NCBI GenBank assembly: GCA_964537975.1
Contig: CAZIDP010000001.1
Coordinates: forward strand, 1 to 64,000
Source: SCBR16-9 sp964537975
GTDB lineage: Bacteria > Hydrogenedentota > Hydrogenedentia > Hydrogenedentales > SCBR16-9
Length of the DNA: 64,000 nucleotides
Direction: 5' to 3'
Shown: positions 1-8,641 of the stretch, piece after piece
How the letters are laid out: each line of letters begins with the position of its first letter
Numbering within the stretch: the first letter of the stretch is position 1
Notes under the pieces: generated by a model
The model's input: only the letters and a program-made list of their open reading frames with translations
Told to the model about the DNA's origin: nothing
Database searches by the model: none
Position numbers and translations under genes: made by a program

Positions 1-921
1 ACCCAATACATAGACCAAGTTTATACCTTCCGGTATATAGACGATATCTCCAGGGAATACTGGTGTATCAGAGACATGACGGCCTGGTTCCTGAAGACTT
101 CTTAAATCATATTCGTATACCTGCCGTTCATCCATTTCTTGGCGAATAATAAATGCCTTGACCAATTGTCCTTGACCACCCACAAAAGTATCGCCACCCC
201 GTTGGTTTATTCTTAATCCACCCGCATTTGTAATACCCTGGAGCAAAGTTATTGGACGCGTATATGAGTATTCCGCAGGACGCTGAACATCGCCTATTAC
301 CATGTATGACTGGCTGCTTGCATCCAGAATGGTCAGGCTTACCTCAGGATCATAATATAACTCAGAATACGCTTCTTTCAGCAGTAATGTTGCCTCGGTT
401 CTGGTAAGACCAGAAACACGCACATCTGGCACCCAAGGCAACGATACGTAGCCATCATGACGAACAATGACATTTGTATTTAATGACGGATCATCAAAAG
501 AGCGAAATCCCAAACTGTCTCCTGCTCCAATGCGGTACATAGATTCAAAAAATTCCGGATTCCATCGCTCCGATTGCGCTGTATCTCCAAAGGGACTTCC
601 CGTTGCTGTTACAACAACAGAGTCAGATACATCATCATCTTCAGATTCTAAAGAGGTCTCATCCAGGCTTACAGCATTTTGAATATCCGGGGCAACAGAA
701 AATTCAGTATCGGCTGAATCAAGTGCCCGACGATCCTCCACCGCCTGCGCTTCAAACTCTGCCTGTGTCAACACAACTTCATCTTCTATAGCTTTACCAC
801 CATCACCCATAACACGCACTATCGGGGTATCCGCGTTATTGGCACATCCCAGTACCAATGAACTCAAGCATGTCACTCCGATACCCAAAATGATTATTGA
901 CTTACTAAATTGCTTTCGCAT
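1..921 (-). CDS. Polysaccharide export outer-membrane lipoprotein, Wza-like (partial, C-terminus cut by window edge)
   Basis: The reverse strand is open from an ATG at 921 to the window edge, giving 307 codons without a stop. The N-terminus is a lipoprotein signal (MRKQFSKSIIILGIGV, then a lipobox ending LVLGC), followed by an acidic, Ser/Thr-rich linker to about residue 115. From about residue 125 the sequence reads YRIGAGDSL...VIVRHDGYVSLPWV...VSGLTRTEA, the usual pattern of the Poly_export (Wza N-terminal) domain. It continues into a VIGDVQRPAEY...ITLLQGITNAGG segment typical of an SLBB domain. Family members form the periplasmic and outer-membrane channel for capsule or exopolysaccharide. 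The gene lies 21 nt after the stop of the sigma-54 activator gene on the same strand, so the two probably form an operon. The downstream biosynthesis genes are outside the window. Confidence 0.85.
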   Translation of the reverse strand, partial: MRKQFSKSIIILGIGVTCLSSLVLGCANNADTPIVRVMGDGGKAIEDEVVLTQAEFEAQAVEDRRALDSADTEFSVAPDIQNAVSLDETSLESEDDDVSDSVVVTATGSPFGDTAQSERWNPEFFESMYRIGAGDSLGFRSFDDPSLNTNVIVRHDGYVSLPWVPDVRVSGLTRTEATLLLKEAYSELYYDPEVSLTILDASSQSYMVIGDVQRPAEYSYTRPITLLQGITNAGGLRINQRGGDTFVGGQGQLVKAFIIRQEMDERQVYEYDLRSLQEPGRHVSDTPVFPGDIVYIPEGINLVYVLG

Positions 922-942
922 TGCTTCCAATTCCCTTTCCGC

Positions 943-2004
943 TTATCTGTCATCGCTCGAATTACCAATGCCATAGGCATCAATTCTCCGCAACAAAGAA
1001 CTGTAACTGGTACTCAACAGCTTGGCTGCTTTACGTCTGTTCCAAAGAGTATACCGCAACGCTTCCTCGATAAGCTCTTTTTCAGCTGTTTCAGCAGCCC
1101 GGCTCGCAGCTTCTTTTAATGACAAAAACTTCCTATCTCGATCGTGACCGTTCGACTTGGTGGATTCACTTTCTTCTTGTACTTTTGACTTCCTGGATTC
1201 TTGAATCCCAACCCCTTCCGCATACAGTAAAGCATCAGATGAACCTGTCGCCAAATATTTTTTAATCCGTCCCGCCAACTCACGAACATTACCAGGCCAG
1301 GACTGCTTCACCAGCTCCTCAATTAATTCTTTTTCCAATGGTATGTATGGTTTACGGCTAACTTTACAAATATTGTAGTTAAAATGTTCCGCAAGTACCG
1401 GAATATCTTCTTTTCGCTCCCTCAATGGAGGAATATGAACCACGACTTCTTTTAAACGAAATGCAATATCAGAACGAAGTCGCATACTATTCATGGAATC
1501 ATCCAGAAAAACATTGGTCGCTGCTACAATCCTGGCATTGGTCTTTATGGGCTCTGTGCCGCCTATGCGTAAAAATGGTTCTGAATCTAGCACCTGTAGT
1601 AATTTTCCCTGAATACCTAGTGATACCTCTGAGATTTCATCCAAAAAAATGGTCCCGTCATTCGCCAATTCAAATCGACCAGGCTTGGCCGAATGTGCCC
1701 CAGTAAAAGCACCTTTTTCATAACCAAACAACTCACTCTCAAGAATCCCCTCGGGAATACTCGGGCAATTTACCTTGATAAACGGCTTGCCATATCGAGG
1801 TGACAACCGATGTAACATGCGAGCCACAATATCCTTCCCGGTACCTGTTTCACCCGTAACCATAACCGTCAAATCAACGGGTGCAAGCCGTTCAATCAAC
1901 TTTCTGGCTTCAACCACTTCTCGACTATACCCCAGCAGCGTCTCATGCAGCGGTGTTCTGATGTCTTCTTCCCAAGTTGTAGCATGTGATAGTGCCATAT
2001 ACAT
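943..2004 (-). CDS. Stand-alone sigma-54 activator (AAA+ bacterial enhancer-binding protein) with Fis-type HTH
   Basis: The 353-residue protein consists almost entirely of a sigma-54 interaction domain. Visible motifs are Walker A GETGTGKD (about 51-58), the GAFTGA sigma-contacting loop in YEKGAFTGAHS, Walker B GTIFLDEIS, sensor motif ARIVAATN, and the arginine region LRSDIAFRL. The C-terminus NRRKAAKLLSTSYSSLLRRI is a Fis-like helix-turn-helix. No receiver, PAS or GAF domain precedes the AAA+ module, so it is PspF-like in layout and must be controlled by partner proteins or by expression. It lies immediately upstream of the polysaccharide export gene. A second in-frame ATG at 1998 sits 8 nt from a GGGG run and may be the real start. 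A -24/-12-like element lies about 130 nt upstream. Confidence 0.93.
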   Translation of the reverse strand: MYMALSHATTWEEDIRTPLHETLLGYSREVVEARKLIERLAPVDLTVMVTGETGTGKDIVARMLHRLSPRYGKPFIKVNCPSIPEGILESELFGYEKGAFTGAHSAKPGRFELANDGTIFLDEISEVSLGIQGKLLQVLDSEPFLRIGGTEPIKTNARIVAATNVFLDDSMNSMRLRSDIAFRLKEVVVHIPPLRERKEDIPVLAEHFNYNICKVSRKPYIPLEKELIEELVKQSWPGNVRELAGRIKKYLATGSSDALLYAEGVGIQESRKSKVQEESESTKSNGHDRDRKFLSLKEAASRAAETAEKELIEEALRYTLWNRRKAAKLLSTSYSSLLRRIDAYGIGNSSDDR

Positions 2005-2133
2005 TGCCCCACAATTTTACCCATCGCAATTAAAAAAAATATTAAATTCCTGCCAAGTCAAGAATCAGCCTGGCAATTTATCGGACTCCTATTTCAAATT
2101 CGCTTCAGGATTTACCAAACCAGATTATTTCTA

Positions 2134-2148
2134 GCAAGTACCAAGCCA
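2134..2148 (-). promoter_or_regulatory. Candidate sigma-54 (-24/-12) promoter for the activator gene
   Basis: On the minus strand the sequence is TGGCTTGGTACTTGC, preceded by T and followed by TA. The GG and GC doublets have the correct 10-bp spacing for TGGCAC-N5-TTGC. It matches TGGC and TTGC exactly, and only the AC of the -24 box differs. It lies about 130 nt upstream of the activator start, so the activator-export operon could be sigma-54-dependent and autoregulated. Confidence 0.45.
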
Positions 2149-2609
2149 AAATTTATTCACATGAATTAACTTACATTAATTATATATTTATCATTATTTG
2201 CGCCAAAAAACATCCTATAAATGAACTTGTTAGTACCATATGGCAGTTTTCTCAACTATATTATATTATCAAAGTAACAAAAATTTGTCACTTATGAACA
2301 ATACTTGTTGTAATTTTGGCAACGTGTAGTCAGAAAATTGACAAATGAACTCATGATATATAATTTAGTACAATTCAATAATTGTCAAGGACAAAGCCTT
2401 ATCAAATGCCAACAGATTTTTATCAAATTACTCAAGGAATGAACTTGCTTCTGTAAGCCAACAGCAAATAGTTGTCAACATAGACAAACATTTTATGTCT
2501 AATCTGGTCAATCATCCATCTAAAAAGTGATTCAATTGTGAGTATAAATATTGTTAAAGCCCTGTTATAAAAAGATTTACGTTACATATCAAACACTCCA
2601 TTTATCTAT

Positions 2610-2624
2610 TGGTACAATATATGC
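2610..2624 (+). promoter_or_regulatory. Candidate sigma-54 (-24/-12) promoter for the small GGDEF-like gene
   Basis: TGGTACAATATATGC has GG and GC at sigma-54 spacing and matches 8 of the 10 positions of TGGCAC-N5-TTGC. It ends 59 nt before the GTG start at 2684, a normal distance. The match is weaker than the divergent element because of TGGT and ATGC. Confidence 0.35.
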
Positions 2625-2683
2625 TAGCGTTAACATCAAAGCTACGTATCATTCACATATGAAAACCTCAAGGGGAGCAATAA

Positions 2684-3076
2684 GTGCAAACCGATTTTGA
2701 AGTCCTGAATAAGTTGCTGGAATATGAACTCCAAGCCGCGGAACGATATCGCCGGTTTGTTTCTTTAGTTATGATAACCTCAGAGAATGATCTTGCCGGG
2801 CTACGGAATTTTCTCGGTGCCCATGTGCGTAACAGTGATGTAATGGCAAGTTTTAATCATTCAATTGCGGTTCTTATGGGGGAAACAGACGAAAACGGTG
2901 CTATGACAGCTATTAATCGTTATAAAAGTTTTTTTAATGATCAAATCGATATTCGTTACTCTTTAGTCACTTATCCAAGTGATGGTGGGCGACCAGACAA
3001 TCTGATTGAAATGGCATATGACCGTCTAAAAAAAGCGCGGACTGCTATGCCAAGTGATTTTGTCGAGGGTAACTAA
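2684..3076 (+). CDS. Small degenerate GGDEF-domain-like protein
   Basis: The 130-aa protein starts at a GTG with AGGGGAG 6 nt upstream. It aligns by eye to a diguanylate cyclase core: EYELQAAERYRRFVSLVMI resembles the first GGDEF strand (E..RA.RYGRPLSLLML). NSDVMASFNHSIAVLMGETDENGAMTAINRY resembles SDLVARYGGDEFAVLLPETD..GA...R. The catalytic GG(D/E)EF position reads FNHSI here, so it cannot make c-di-GMP in the usual way. No transmembrane or sensor domain is present. It may be a nucleotide-binding or protein-binding regulator that works with the adjacent sigma-54 activator and polysaccharide export gene. That link is inferred only from position and from the -24/-12-like element upstream. Assignment to GGDEF is moderately confident. 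Confidence 0.6.
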   Translation: MQTDFEVLNKLLEYELQAAERYRRFVSLVMITSENDLAGLRNFLGAHVRNSDVMASFNHSIAVLMGETDENGAMTAINRYKSFFNDQIDIRYSLVTYPSDGGRPDNLIEMAYDRLKKARTAMPSDFVEGN

Positions 3077-3370
3077 TTAATGATAGATTAAAGATTCCCA
3101 GCGGTGCTCTCATAATTTTCCCCCAAATGTGAAATCAACTGTGCGAAATCATCTTATTGGTTCCGCAAACTATCCGTACTACCCACATTCTCAAACTGTC
3201 ATTGTCTTCATCCTATCTGCGCAATTTAATAAATCGTATGCATGTTGTAATTTAATTATATCTGCACTTCTTTATTTTTGCAATAGGTAAATTCCTTTTT
3301 TTTTGTGCTATCTCTTCTTGATTTGCGCTATACTCTCCAATAAAATTCTAACTTGCGGGAGACTTATGCA

Positions 3371-4018
3371 ATGTACATTGGAAGAATTGTAGCTGTGGCA
3401 ATGACGAATAGTGGTCGATTATGTGTTGGTTACCGCGTCTCCAGTCGCTCTTTTCCTAACCGGACTGCATTAATTGGCAACAGAAAAGTAAGTATAATAC
3501 CAAAATCGGGACACGAGGCTGATATTCAAAAAAATCCATACATTGCCTATAACTGTCTCAGGGTAGTGTGTGATGGCGAAGTCGCGGTAATGACCAATGG
3601 CAGCCAAACTGACCCCATAGCAGAGAAAATAGACCAAGGTATGCCTGTTCGCGATGCTTTGGTGCTTTCCTGCCTTGCGCTTGACTACGAAAAAGACCAA
3701 TACAACACTCCTCGCATTTGTGCCGTAGCAGACAAAGTGGACAATTCCGGATGGCTTGCTGTTGTAAGAGAAGATGGCCTGGAAGTCCAAAGAATGAATC
3801 TAACACCTGGTTCATTTTTTTACGTTGCCACTTACGAAGAAAATTCAGTAAGTGCGACACAAACGGGTTCGTTTAATCCAGAAGACGCGCAAAGTGCTTG
3901 TAATTTCTTTTTAGGGGAAGGTATTTTTGCACAACGTTCAAATCCGGTTTCCTCCGTTTGTGCGATAGAAAATGAAACAGAATTTGACATGGCAGCGCTA
4001 GATTACCAAGATTCGTAG
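3371..4018 (+). CDS. purO: IMP cyclohydrolase, archaeal PurO type
   Basis: The product closes the ring of FAICAR to make IMP, the last step of de novo purine synthesis. The sequence follows the PurO family: MYIGRIVAV at the start, GYRVSSRSFPNR, NPYIAYNCLRV, VMTNGSQTDPIAEKI, GMPVRDALVLS, DYEKDQYNTPRI and FYVATYEEN, over 215 residues. The open frame extends upstream to a TTG at 3353, but GCGGGAGA at about 3356-3363 precedes the ATG at 3371 and the family begins MYIGR, so 3371 is preferred. purB follows 119 nt downstream on the same strand, consistent with a purine pair. Most bacteria use bifunctional PurH instead, so this form is unusual outside archaea. Confidence 0.92.
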   Translation: MYIGRIVAVAMTNSGRLCVGYRVSSRSFPNRTALIGNRKVSIIPKSGHEADIQKNPYIAYNCLRVVCDGEVAVMTNGSQTDPIAEKIDQGMPVRDALVLSCLALDYEKDQYNTPRICAVADKVDNSGWLAVVREDGLEVQRMNLTPGSFFYVATYEENSVSATQTGSFNPEDAQSACNFFLGEGIFAQRSNPVSSVCAIENETEFDMAALDYQDS

Positions 4019-4137
4019 GTATTATATGTCCTGCACATTGCAGCTATCCTGAGTAAAAAAATTACAACAGGCCTTTATTTTATACCGCTTATCTGAAGCA
4101 TTTTCTCTGAATTATTATTTAGCAGTTGGAGTCTATT

Positions 4138-5571
4138 ATGTCTACGGAATTATATACCTCCCCCTTGGTAGAACGTTTTGCCACACGCGAAATGGCTGAA
4201 ATTTGGAGTTCACAACGCAAATTCTCAACCTGGCGCCGATGTTGGCTTGCGCTCGCCGAAGCCCAACAAGAACTTGGCCTGAACATCAGTGACGAGCAAA
4301 TTGCAGAACTGAAAGCCCATCTTGATGACATCGATTTTGATGCGGTTCAAATCTATGAAAAACAGACGCGACATGATGTCATGGCCCATATTCATGCGCT
4401 CGGTGACATTGCCCCCAAAGCAAAACCCATTATCCATCTGGGTGCTACCAGTTGTTTTGTCGGAGACAATACCGACCTGATTCTTATTCGTGCATCCATG
4501 AAACTGGTTTTATCAAAAGCAATCGCAGTGTTGCGACACCTGAAATCGTTCGCCTTGAAATGGAAAGATTTACCCACCTTGGGATATACCCATTACCAAC
4601 CAGCGCAAGTGGTTACTGTGGGAAAGCGTACCTGCCTTTGGGCGCAGGACATCTTGTTTGATATCGAGAACCTGGAACAGACACTGCTTCGTTTACGGTG
4701 TCGGGGTGTAAAAGGGACAACTGGTACGCAGGCATCGTTTCTGGCACTTTTTGATGATGACAGTGAAAAAGTGCGTGCCCTGGACCAGCTGGTAGCTAAA
4801 AAATTGGGTTTCGACACCTCATACCCTGTAACTGGTCAGACCTACCCCCGAAAAGTAGATACCATGATACTCCAGGTACTGGCTGGAATAGGTGAATCAG
4901 TACACAAATTTGCAACAGATATGCGATTACTTCAAAACATGAAAGAAATTGAAGAACCTTTTGAATCAACCCAGGTAGGCAGCTCTGCCATGGCTTACAA
5001 ACGGAACCCCATGCGAAGTGAACGGGCTTGCGCGTTGGCTCGTTTTCTGATGGTACAGCCACTTCATGGCAGCTTGACTACGGCTGTGCAATGGTTTGAA
5101 CGCACCTTGGACGACTCTGCCATTCGCAGGCTCAGCCTTCCAGAAGCATTCCTGGCGGCCGATGCCATACTGAACCTCTACTTGAACATCATGGAGAATC
5201 CCGTGGTGTATCCCAACGTAATCAAAAAACACTTGTGGGCTGAGTTACCTTTCATGGCAACAGAAAATATTATCATGGCTGGAGTTCGCCGGGGAGGAGA
5301 CCGCCAGGTATTGCATGAAGCCATACGTAAACATTCCATCGCTGCCGCAGACCGGGTGAAAAATGAAGGCGCAGACAATGATCTTTTATCCCGCCTGGCA
5401 GAAGACCCTGAAATCAATATGAACATACATGAATTGGAATCCACCCTGGATGTTAATGCTTTTGTAGGCCGGGCACCTGCACAAGTTGATGAATTTGTTG
5501 CAGAGCATATAGAACCTGTGCTGACACGTCATGCAGCACAAAGCGTAATCAAATCAGATGTACGTGTATAA
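4138..5571 (+). CDS. purB: Adenylosuccinate lyase, close to the eukaryotic ADSL form
   Basis: The enzyme removes fumarate from SAICAR and from adenylosuccinate in purine synthesis. The fumarate-lyase signature appears as VGSSAMAYKRNPMRSERACA. TLGYTHYQPAQVVTVGKR carries the conserved active-site His, and TSCFVGDNTDL is also present. The chosen ATG at 4138 follows GGAG at 4128-4131; an in-frame TTG at 4126 is less likely. The product is 477 aa. Long stretches such as QWFERTLDDSAIRR, ELPFMATENIIMA and EGADNDLLSRL resemble the animal enzyme more than the short E. coli or Bacillus forms. The gene follows purO. The lipid-kinase gene begins 48 nt later. Confidence 0.96.
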   Translation: MSTELYTSPLVERFATREMAEIWSSQRKFSTWRRCWLALAEAQQELGLNISDEQIAELKAHLDDIDFDAVQIYEKQTRHDVMAHIHALGDIAPKAKPIIHLGATSCFVGDNTDLILIRASMKLVLSKAIAVLRHLKSFALKWKDLPTLGYTHYQPAQVVTVGKRTCLWAQDILFDIENLEQTLLRLRCRGVKGTTGTQASFLALFDDDSEKVRALDQLVAKKLGFDTSYPVTGQTYPRKVDTMILQVLAGIGESVHKFATDMRLLQNMKEIEEPFESTQVGSSAMAYKRNPMRSERACALARFLMVQPLHGSLTTAVQWFERTLDDSAIRRLSLPEAFLAADAILNLYLNIMENPVVYPNVIKKHLWAELPFMATENIIMAGVRRGGDRQVLHEAIRKHSIAAADRVKNEGADNDLLSRLAEDPEINMNIHELESTLDVNAFVGRAPAQVDEFVAEHIEPVLTRHAAQSVIKSDVRV

Positions 5572-5619
5572 ACAGCTCTTAATATCGCATTGACATTGGA
5601 TGCTTAATCAATTTCCAAG

Positions 5620-6582
5620 ATGACTTACAAAAGTACTGTTATAGTAAATCCCAATTCCGCGCATGGCGCTACAGCCCGGAATTGGGAGTTTATAAAGCAT
5701 CATTTCCACGATGCCCTGGAACCGGTACAAATCAAAATAACAACCCATGCAGGGCATGCGACCAAACTGGCAAGTCAGGCACTTCATTCCGGGAGTACCC
5801 AAATCATCAGTGTCGGCGGTGACGGTACGCACTTTGAAATTCTCAACGGTTTTTTTGAAAATAAACGCCTCATCAATCCAGACGCAGTCCTCGGAATATA
5901 CCCCTGTGGTACCGGCAATGACCTGGCACGGTCTTTGGGTATCCCCCTTATACAAGGCTTGAAACCTGATTACCTGCGGGATTCACCCCTGATTAAAGCC
6001 GATGTAGGATACCTGCAATATATAAAGCCCGATAATAGCACTGGCTATTGTTATTTTATCAACAGTTGTCACATTGGCATCGGTGGCCTGATTTGCCACA
6101 GGGTTAACCAACGAGGAAAGGCCTGGGGCGGCTTTCTATCCTACCTTGTGAGCACTCTTCTGGCTCTTGGTTCCTGGCGTGATGTAACCATGCGGTTAAG
6201 CATTGACAACACTTTGATTGAAGAAGAAATCAAAGACATCATCATAGCCAATGGCAATTATGATGGTGGCGGCATGCGTATCTCTCCTATGGCACAAATG
6301 GACAATGGTTTGTTTGAGGTATATCTTGTCAAGGCTATGCCGTTGATAAAATCCTTGCGAAATGTTCCCGTTCTTTATCAAGGGAATATCGACCATCACC
6401 CAGAGTTGGCCCGGCATTTTCAAGCAGCCAGCATTGATATTGAAAGCGATTCGGAAGTTATGATAGGTATCGATGGTGAAACACCTGGTGTCTTACCAGC
6501 CTCCATACGCCTTTTGCCGCAAGTATTACCTCTAATAATCGGGCCAGGGTATTCTAAAAAAAATTCCTGCGACAATATATGA
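5620..6582 (+). CDS. Diacylglycerol kinase / YegS-type lipid kinase family protein
   Basis: The 320-aa product has the DAGK catalytic domain: an N-terminal VIVNPNSAHG strand, the nucleotide-binding SVGGDGTHFEILNG, and YPCGTGNDLARSLGI. The C-terminal half has the second beta-rich lobe (IIIANGNYDGGGMRISPMAQMDNGLFEVYLV and IGIDGET). Family members phosphorylate diacylglycerol, phosphatidylglycerol or sphingoid lipids. The substrate cannot be told from sequence. The usual GGDGTxNEV has HFEI in place of the N/E pair. No membrane segment is seen, so it is probably cytosolic or peripheral. It lies 48 nt downstream of purB on the same strand and may be co-transcribed. Confidence 0.88.
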   Translation: MTYKSTVIVNPNSAHGATARNWEFIKHHFHDALEPVQIKITTHAGHATKLASQALHSGSTQIISVGGDGTHFEILNGFFENKRLINPDAVLGIYPCGTGNDLARSLGIPLIQGLKPDYLRDSPLIKADVGYLQYIKPDNSTGYCYFINSCHIGIGGLICHRVNQRGKAWGGFLSYLVSTLLALGSWRDVTMRLSIDNTLIEEEIKDIIIANGNYDGGGMRISPMAQMDNGLFEVYLVKAMPLIKSLRNVPVLYQGNIDHHPELARHFQAASIDIESDSEVMIGIDGETPGVLPASIRLLPQVLPLIIGPGYSKKNSCDNI

Positions 6583-6617
6583 ACAGCCATTCAGCCTGGT
6601 GCATTAAAAAATATGCT

Positions 6618-6647
6618 TTGCGGCCTTTATCAGGCTTCCTGTATACT
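6618..6647 (+). promoter_or_regulatory. Possible sigma-70 promoter for gltA
   Basis: TTGCGG and TATACT are separated by 18 bp, with TG directly before the -10 hexamer. The element lies 112 nt upstream of the gltA start. The -35 match is only moderate. Confidence 0.35.
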
Positions 6648-6759
6648 GATGTGGCTGAGCATTCAACTTTAACAGGGGGTGGTGGGGAATGGATTAAGCC
6701 GGAGTTATGTTCACAACGCGGAATATAAATTAAAGACAAACGCCTGTGGGAGGACGCAC

Positions 6760-8025
6760 ATGACCGACGCCAAATTGATTTACAACAACACGGAATACAC
6801 CCTGCCGACCTTTATCGGTTCGGAAAATGAGGTCGCAATTGACATATCTAAGTTGCGATCACAAACAGGAGCCATAACCTATGATCATGGATATGGCAAC
6901 ACAGGTTCCTGCAAAAGTGCTATCACCTACATCGATGGCGACAAAGGCATTCTACGTTATCGTGGATACCCAATCGAAGAACTGGCTGGCAAAAAGCCTT
7001 TTGGCCAAGTGGCTTATCTGCTGATTCATGGTGAATTGCCCAACGATGAACAAGCACGCAGATGGCGTAATGACTTTACCGAAAACAGCTTGCCCCATGA
7101 AAGCATGCTCAAATTCTTTGATCACTTCCCAGTAACCGCTCATCCCATGAACATTCTCGCATCTATGGTTTCCGCGATGTCTTCCTTTTACCCCTACGAT
7201 GCAGAAGATGAAGAACATATCAACCTGAACATCTTGCGACTGTTGGGCCAGGTTAAATCTCTGGCAGCTTTCTCCTACAAAAAATCCATCGGCCAACCAT
7301 TTATGTATCCCATGTCGGGTTTCAGTTATGCCGCCAATTTTTTGCGCATGATGTTTGCCAGGCCAACAGAAGAATACGAAGTACCTATCGTAATCGAAAA
7401 AGCACTGGACGTCCTCTTAATCCTCCACGCAGACCACGAACAGAATTGCAGTACCTCCACGGTACGCATGGTGGGAAGCAGTAAAGCCAACTTATACGCA
7501 TGTATTTCTGCCGGTGTCAACGCGCTCTGGGGACCATTACACGGTGGTGCCAATCAAGCCGTCCTGGAAATGCTCGAGATGATCGCCAAAGACGACCACA
7601 ATTACAAGAAGTATGTTGAATTGGCCAAGGACAAGGAATCTGGATTTCGTCTGATGGGGTTTGGGCATCGTGTGTACAAAAATTATGACCCGCGTGCTGC
7701 CATCTTGCGCAAAATGTGCGACGAAGTTCTGAATGAAATGGGAGTAAAGGACCCGCTGCTCGACATTGCAAAGGCACTCGAAGATGTCGCATTGACCGAC
7801 GACTTTTTCCTTGAGCGCAAACTGTATCCAAATGTCGACTTCTATAGTGGCATTATGTACCGGGCTATGGGTATACCCACGGATATGTTTACCGTACTGT
7901 TCGCGATGGGCCGGATGCCTGGTTGGATTGCCCACTGGCTGGAAATGCAGACTGACCCCGATGGCCGTATCCATCGTCCCAGACAAATCTTTACAGGTCA
8001 CCCGGAACGCCACCTGGACAGTTAG
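6760..8025 (+). CDS. gltA: Citrate synthase
   Basis: The enzyme condenses acetyl-CoA and oxaloacetate at entry to the TCA cycle. The 421-aa product (ATG at 6760, GGGAGGA 5 nt upstream) has both catalytic His regions, GPLHGGANQAV and MGFGHRVYKNYDPRA. The catalytic Asp region NVDFYSGIMYRAMGIPTDMF is also present. The N-terminal part reads TYDHGYGNTGSCKSAITYIDGDKGILRYRGYPI, the usual type II (hexameric, E. coli-like) form with a beta-rich N-terminal domain. An in-frame start at 6679 exists but has no comparable ribosome-binding site. No other TCA genes are adjacent. Confidence 0.97.
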   Translation: MTDAKLIYNNTEYTLPTFIGSENEVAIDISKLRSQTGAITYDHGYGNTGSCKSAITYIDGDKGILRYRGYPIEELAGKKPFGQVAYLLIHGELPNDEQARRWRNDFTENSLPHESMLKFFDHFPVTAHPMNILASMVSAMSSFYPYDAEDEEHINLNILRLLGQVKSLAAFSYKKSIGQPFMYPMSGFSYAANFLRMMFARPTEEYEVPIVIEKALDVLLILHADHEQNCSTSTVRMVGSSKANLYACISAGVNALWGPLHGGANQAVLEMLEMIAKDDHNYKKYVELAKDKESGFRLMGFGHRVYKNYDPRAAILRKMCDEVLNEMGVKDPLLDIAKALEDVALTDDFFLERKLYPNVDFYSGIMYRAMGIPTDMFTVLFAMGRMPGWIAHWLEMQTDPDGRIHRPRQIFTGHPERHLDS

Positions 8026-8035
8026 TCCCGGATTT

Positions 8036-8090
8036 ATTACCATACAGATGGCTATAGCTACTTGACTGTTTGTTATAGTCAACTGGTAAT
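8036..8090 (+). repeat. Nested inverted repeats just downstream of gltA
   Basis: ATTACCA (8036-8042) pairs with TGGTAAT (8084-8090). Inside it TTGACT (8062-8067) pairs with AGTCAA (8077-8082). The arrangement is a branched stem 10 nt after the gltA stop. It has no U-tract, so it could be an mRNA 3'-end stabiliser rather than an intrinsic terminator. Confidence 0.35.
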
Positions 8091-8142
8091 GCAGTTTACT
8101 TTCATCATCAATAAATAAATAAATTGCTCAGCGCTTAACAGC

Positions 8143-8530
8143 AATCAAGTAGGGGGAGGGGTTGCCCCTCTCCCCCTCTCATACCACCGAGTATACCTGC
8201 TCGGCACCACGGCGGTTTCATCCATCGTCTATGCGTTACATTTTATACATCGCCACGGCTCATTTTTTTCAGACGCTAAGAACTCCTGCTGCTCCTCGTC
8301 TGCCACTCCAATTTCATTGAGTCGTCGGCTGCTCCATGTAAAAAAAGATTCAACTCCCCCCCCCCACGTCTTGTGGGTTCTATGGTCTCGGCTGACTTCT
8401 CACACCCATTCCCGGAACGTTGCCATCCTGGTAGCTGGCTTCGAGGCAGCAGGACATGAGACCTCTCAGGGAAAGACTCTGTCCAGATGAATACCCAGGG
8501 TACACACATGATTTGGGTATTCTCATCTCA
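8143..8530 (-). mobile_element. Probable decayed group II intron fragment
   Basis: This GC-rich, non-coding block stands out from the AT-rich flanks. On the minus strand it contains a strong stem (GAATACCCA 8514-8522 with TGGGTATTC 8489-8497). The segment GTGAGAAGTCAGCCGAGACC and then a reading frame MEQPTTQ with a stop straight after resemble the region upstream of, and the start of, bacterial group II intron maturases as I remember them. It ends with GAGCCGT and a terminal G/C hairpin (GGGGGAGAGGGG with CCCCTCCCCC) followed by CTACTTGAT, like the intron 3' end. The maturase body and an intact domain V are missing. Together with the rest of the 8026-8741 interval, no functional gene is seen here. 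Confidence 0.35.
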
Positions 8531-8612
8531 ATCCAAGACGGAGTAGGTGGCATAGCCCTTTTACTTTAGTTGCCGTTCGGATTGTGTCTCAATCGGACAT
8601 ATCTGTTTCGGA

Positions 8613-8641
8613 TTGACATCCCAAAATGCTTTGGGTATGAT
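8613..8641 (+). promoter_or_regulatory. Sigma-70 promoter with palindromic operator in the spacer, for the glycosidase gene
   Basis: TTGACA (8613-8618) and TATGAT (8636-8641) are separated by exactly 17 bp. The spacer holds the perfect inverted repeat CCCAAA-ATGC-TTTGGG (8620-8635), a likely repressor operator positioned to block RNA polymerase. The glycosidase start is 100 nt downstream. Confidence 0.6.

Larger units (their letters stand above)
2005..2683. other. AT-rich divergent intergenic region (679 bp)
   Basis: No convincing ORF is present. The stretch separates the minus-strand activator from the plus-strand GGDEF-like gene and holds one sigma-54-like element facing each way, annotated separately. 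The A/T-rich spacing between them would suit DNA bending and enhancer sites, but I found no clear repeated enhancer motif. Confidence 0.5.

Noticed and set aside
8276..8509. A 77-aa minus-strand ORF in the gltA-glycosidase interval
   Set aside because: It has no ribosome-binding site or domain and lies inside the probable group II intron scar.
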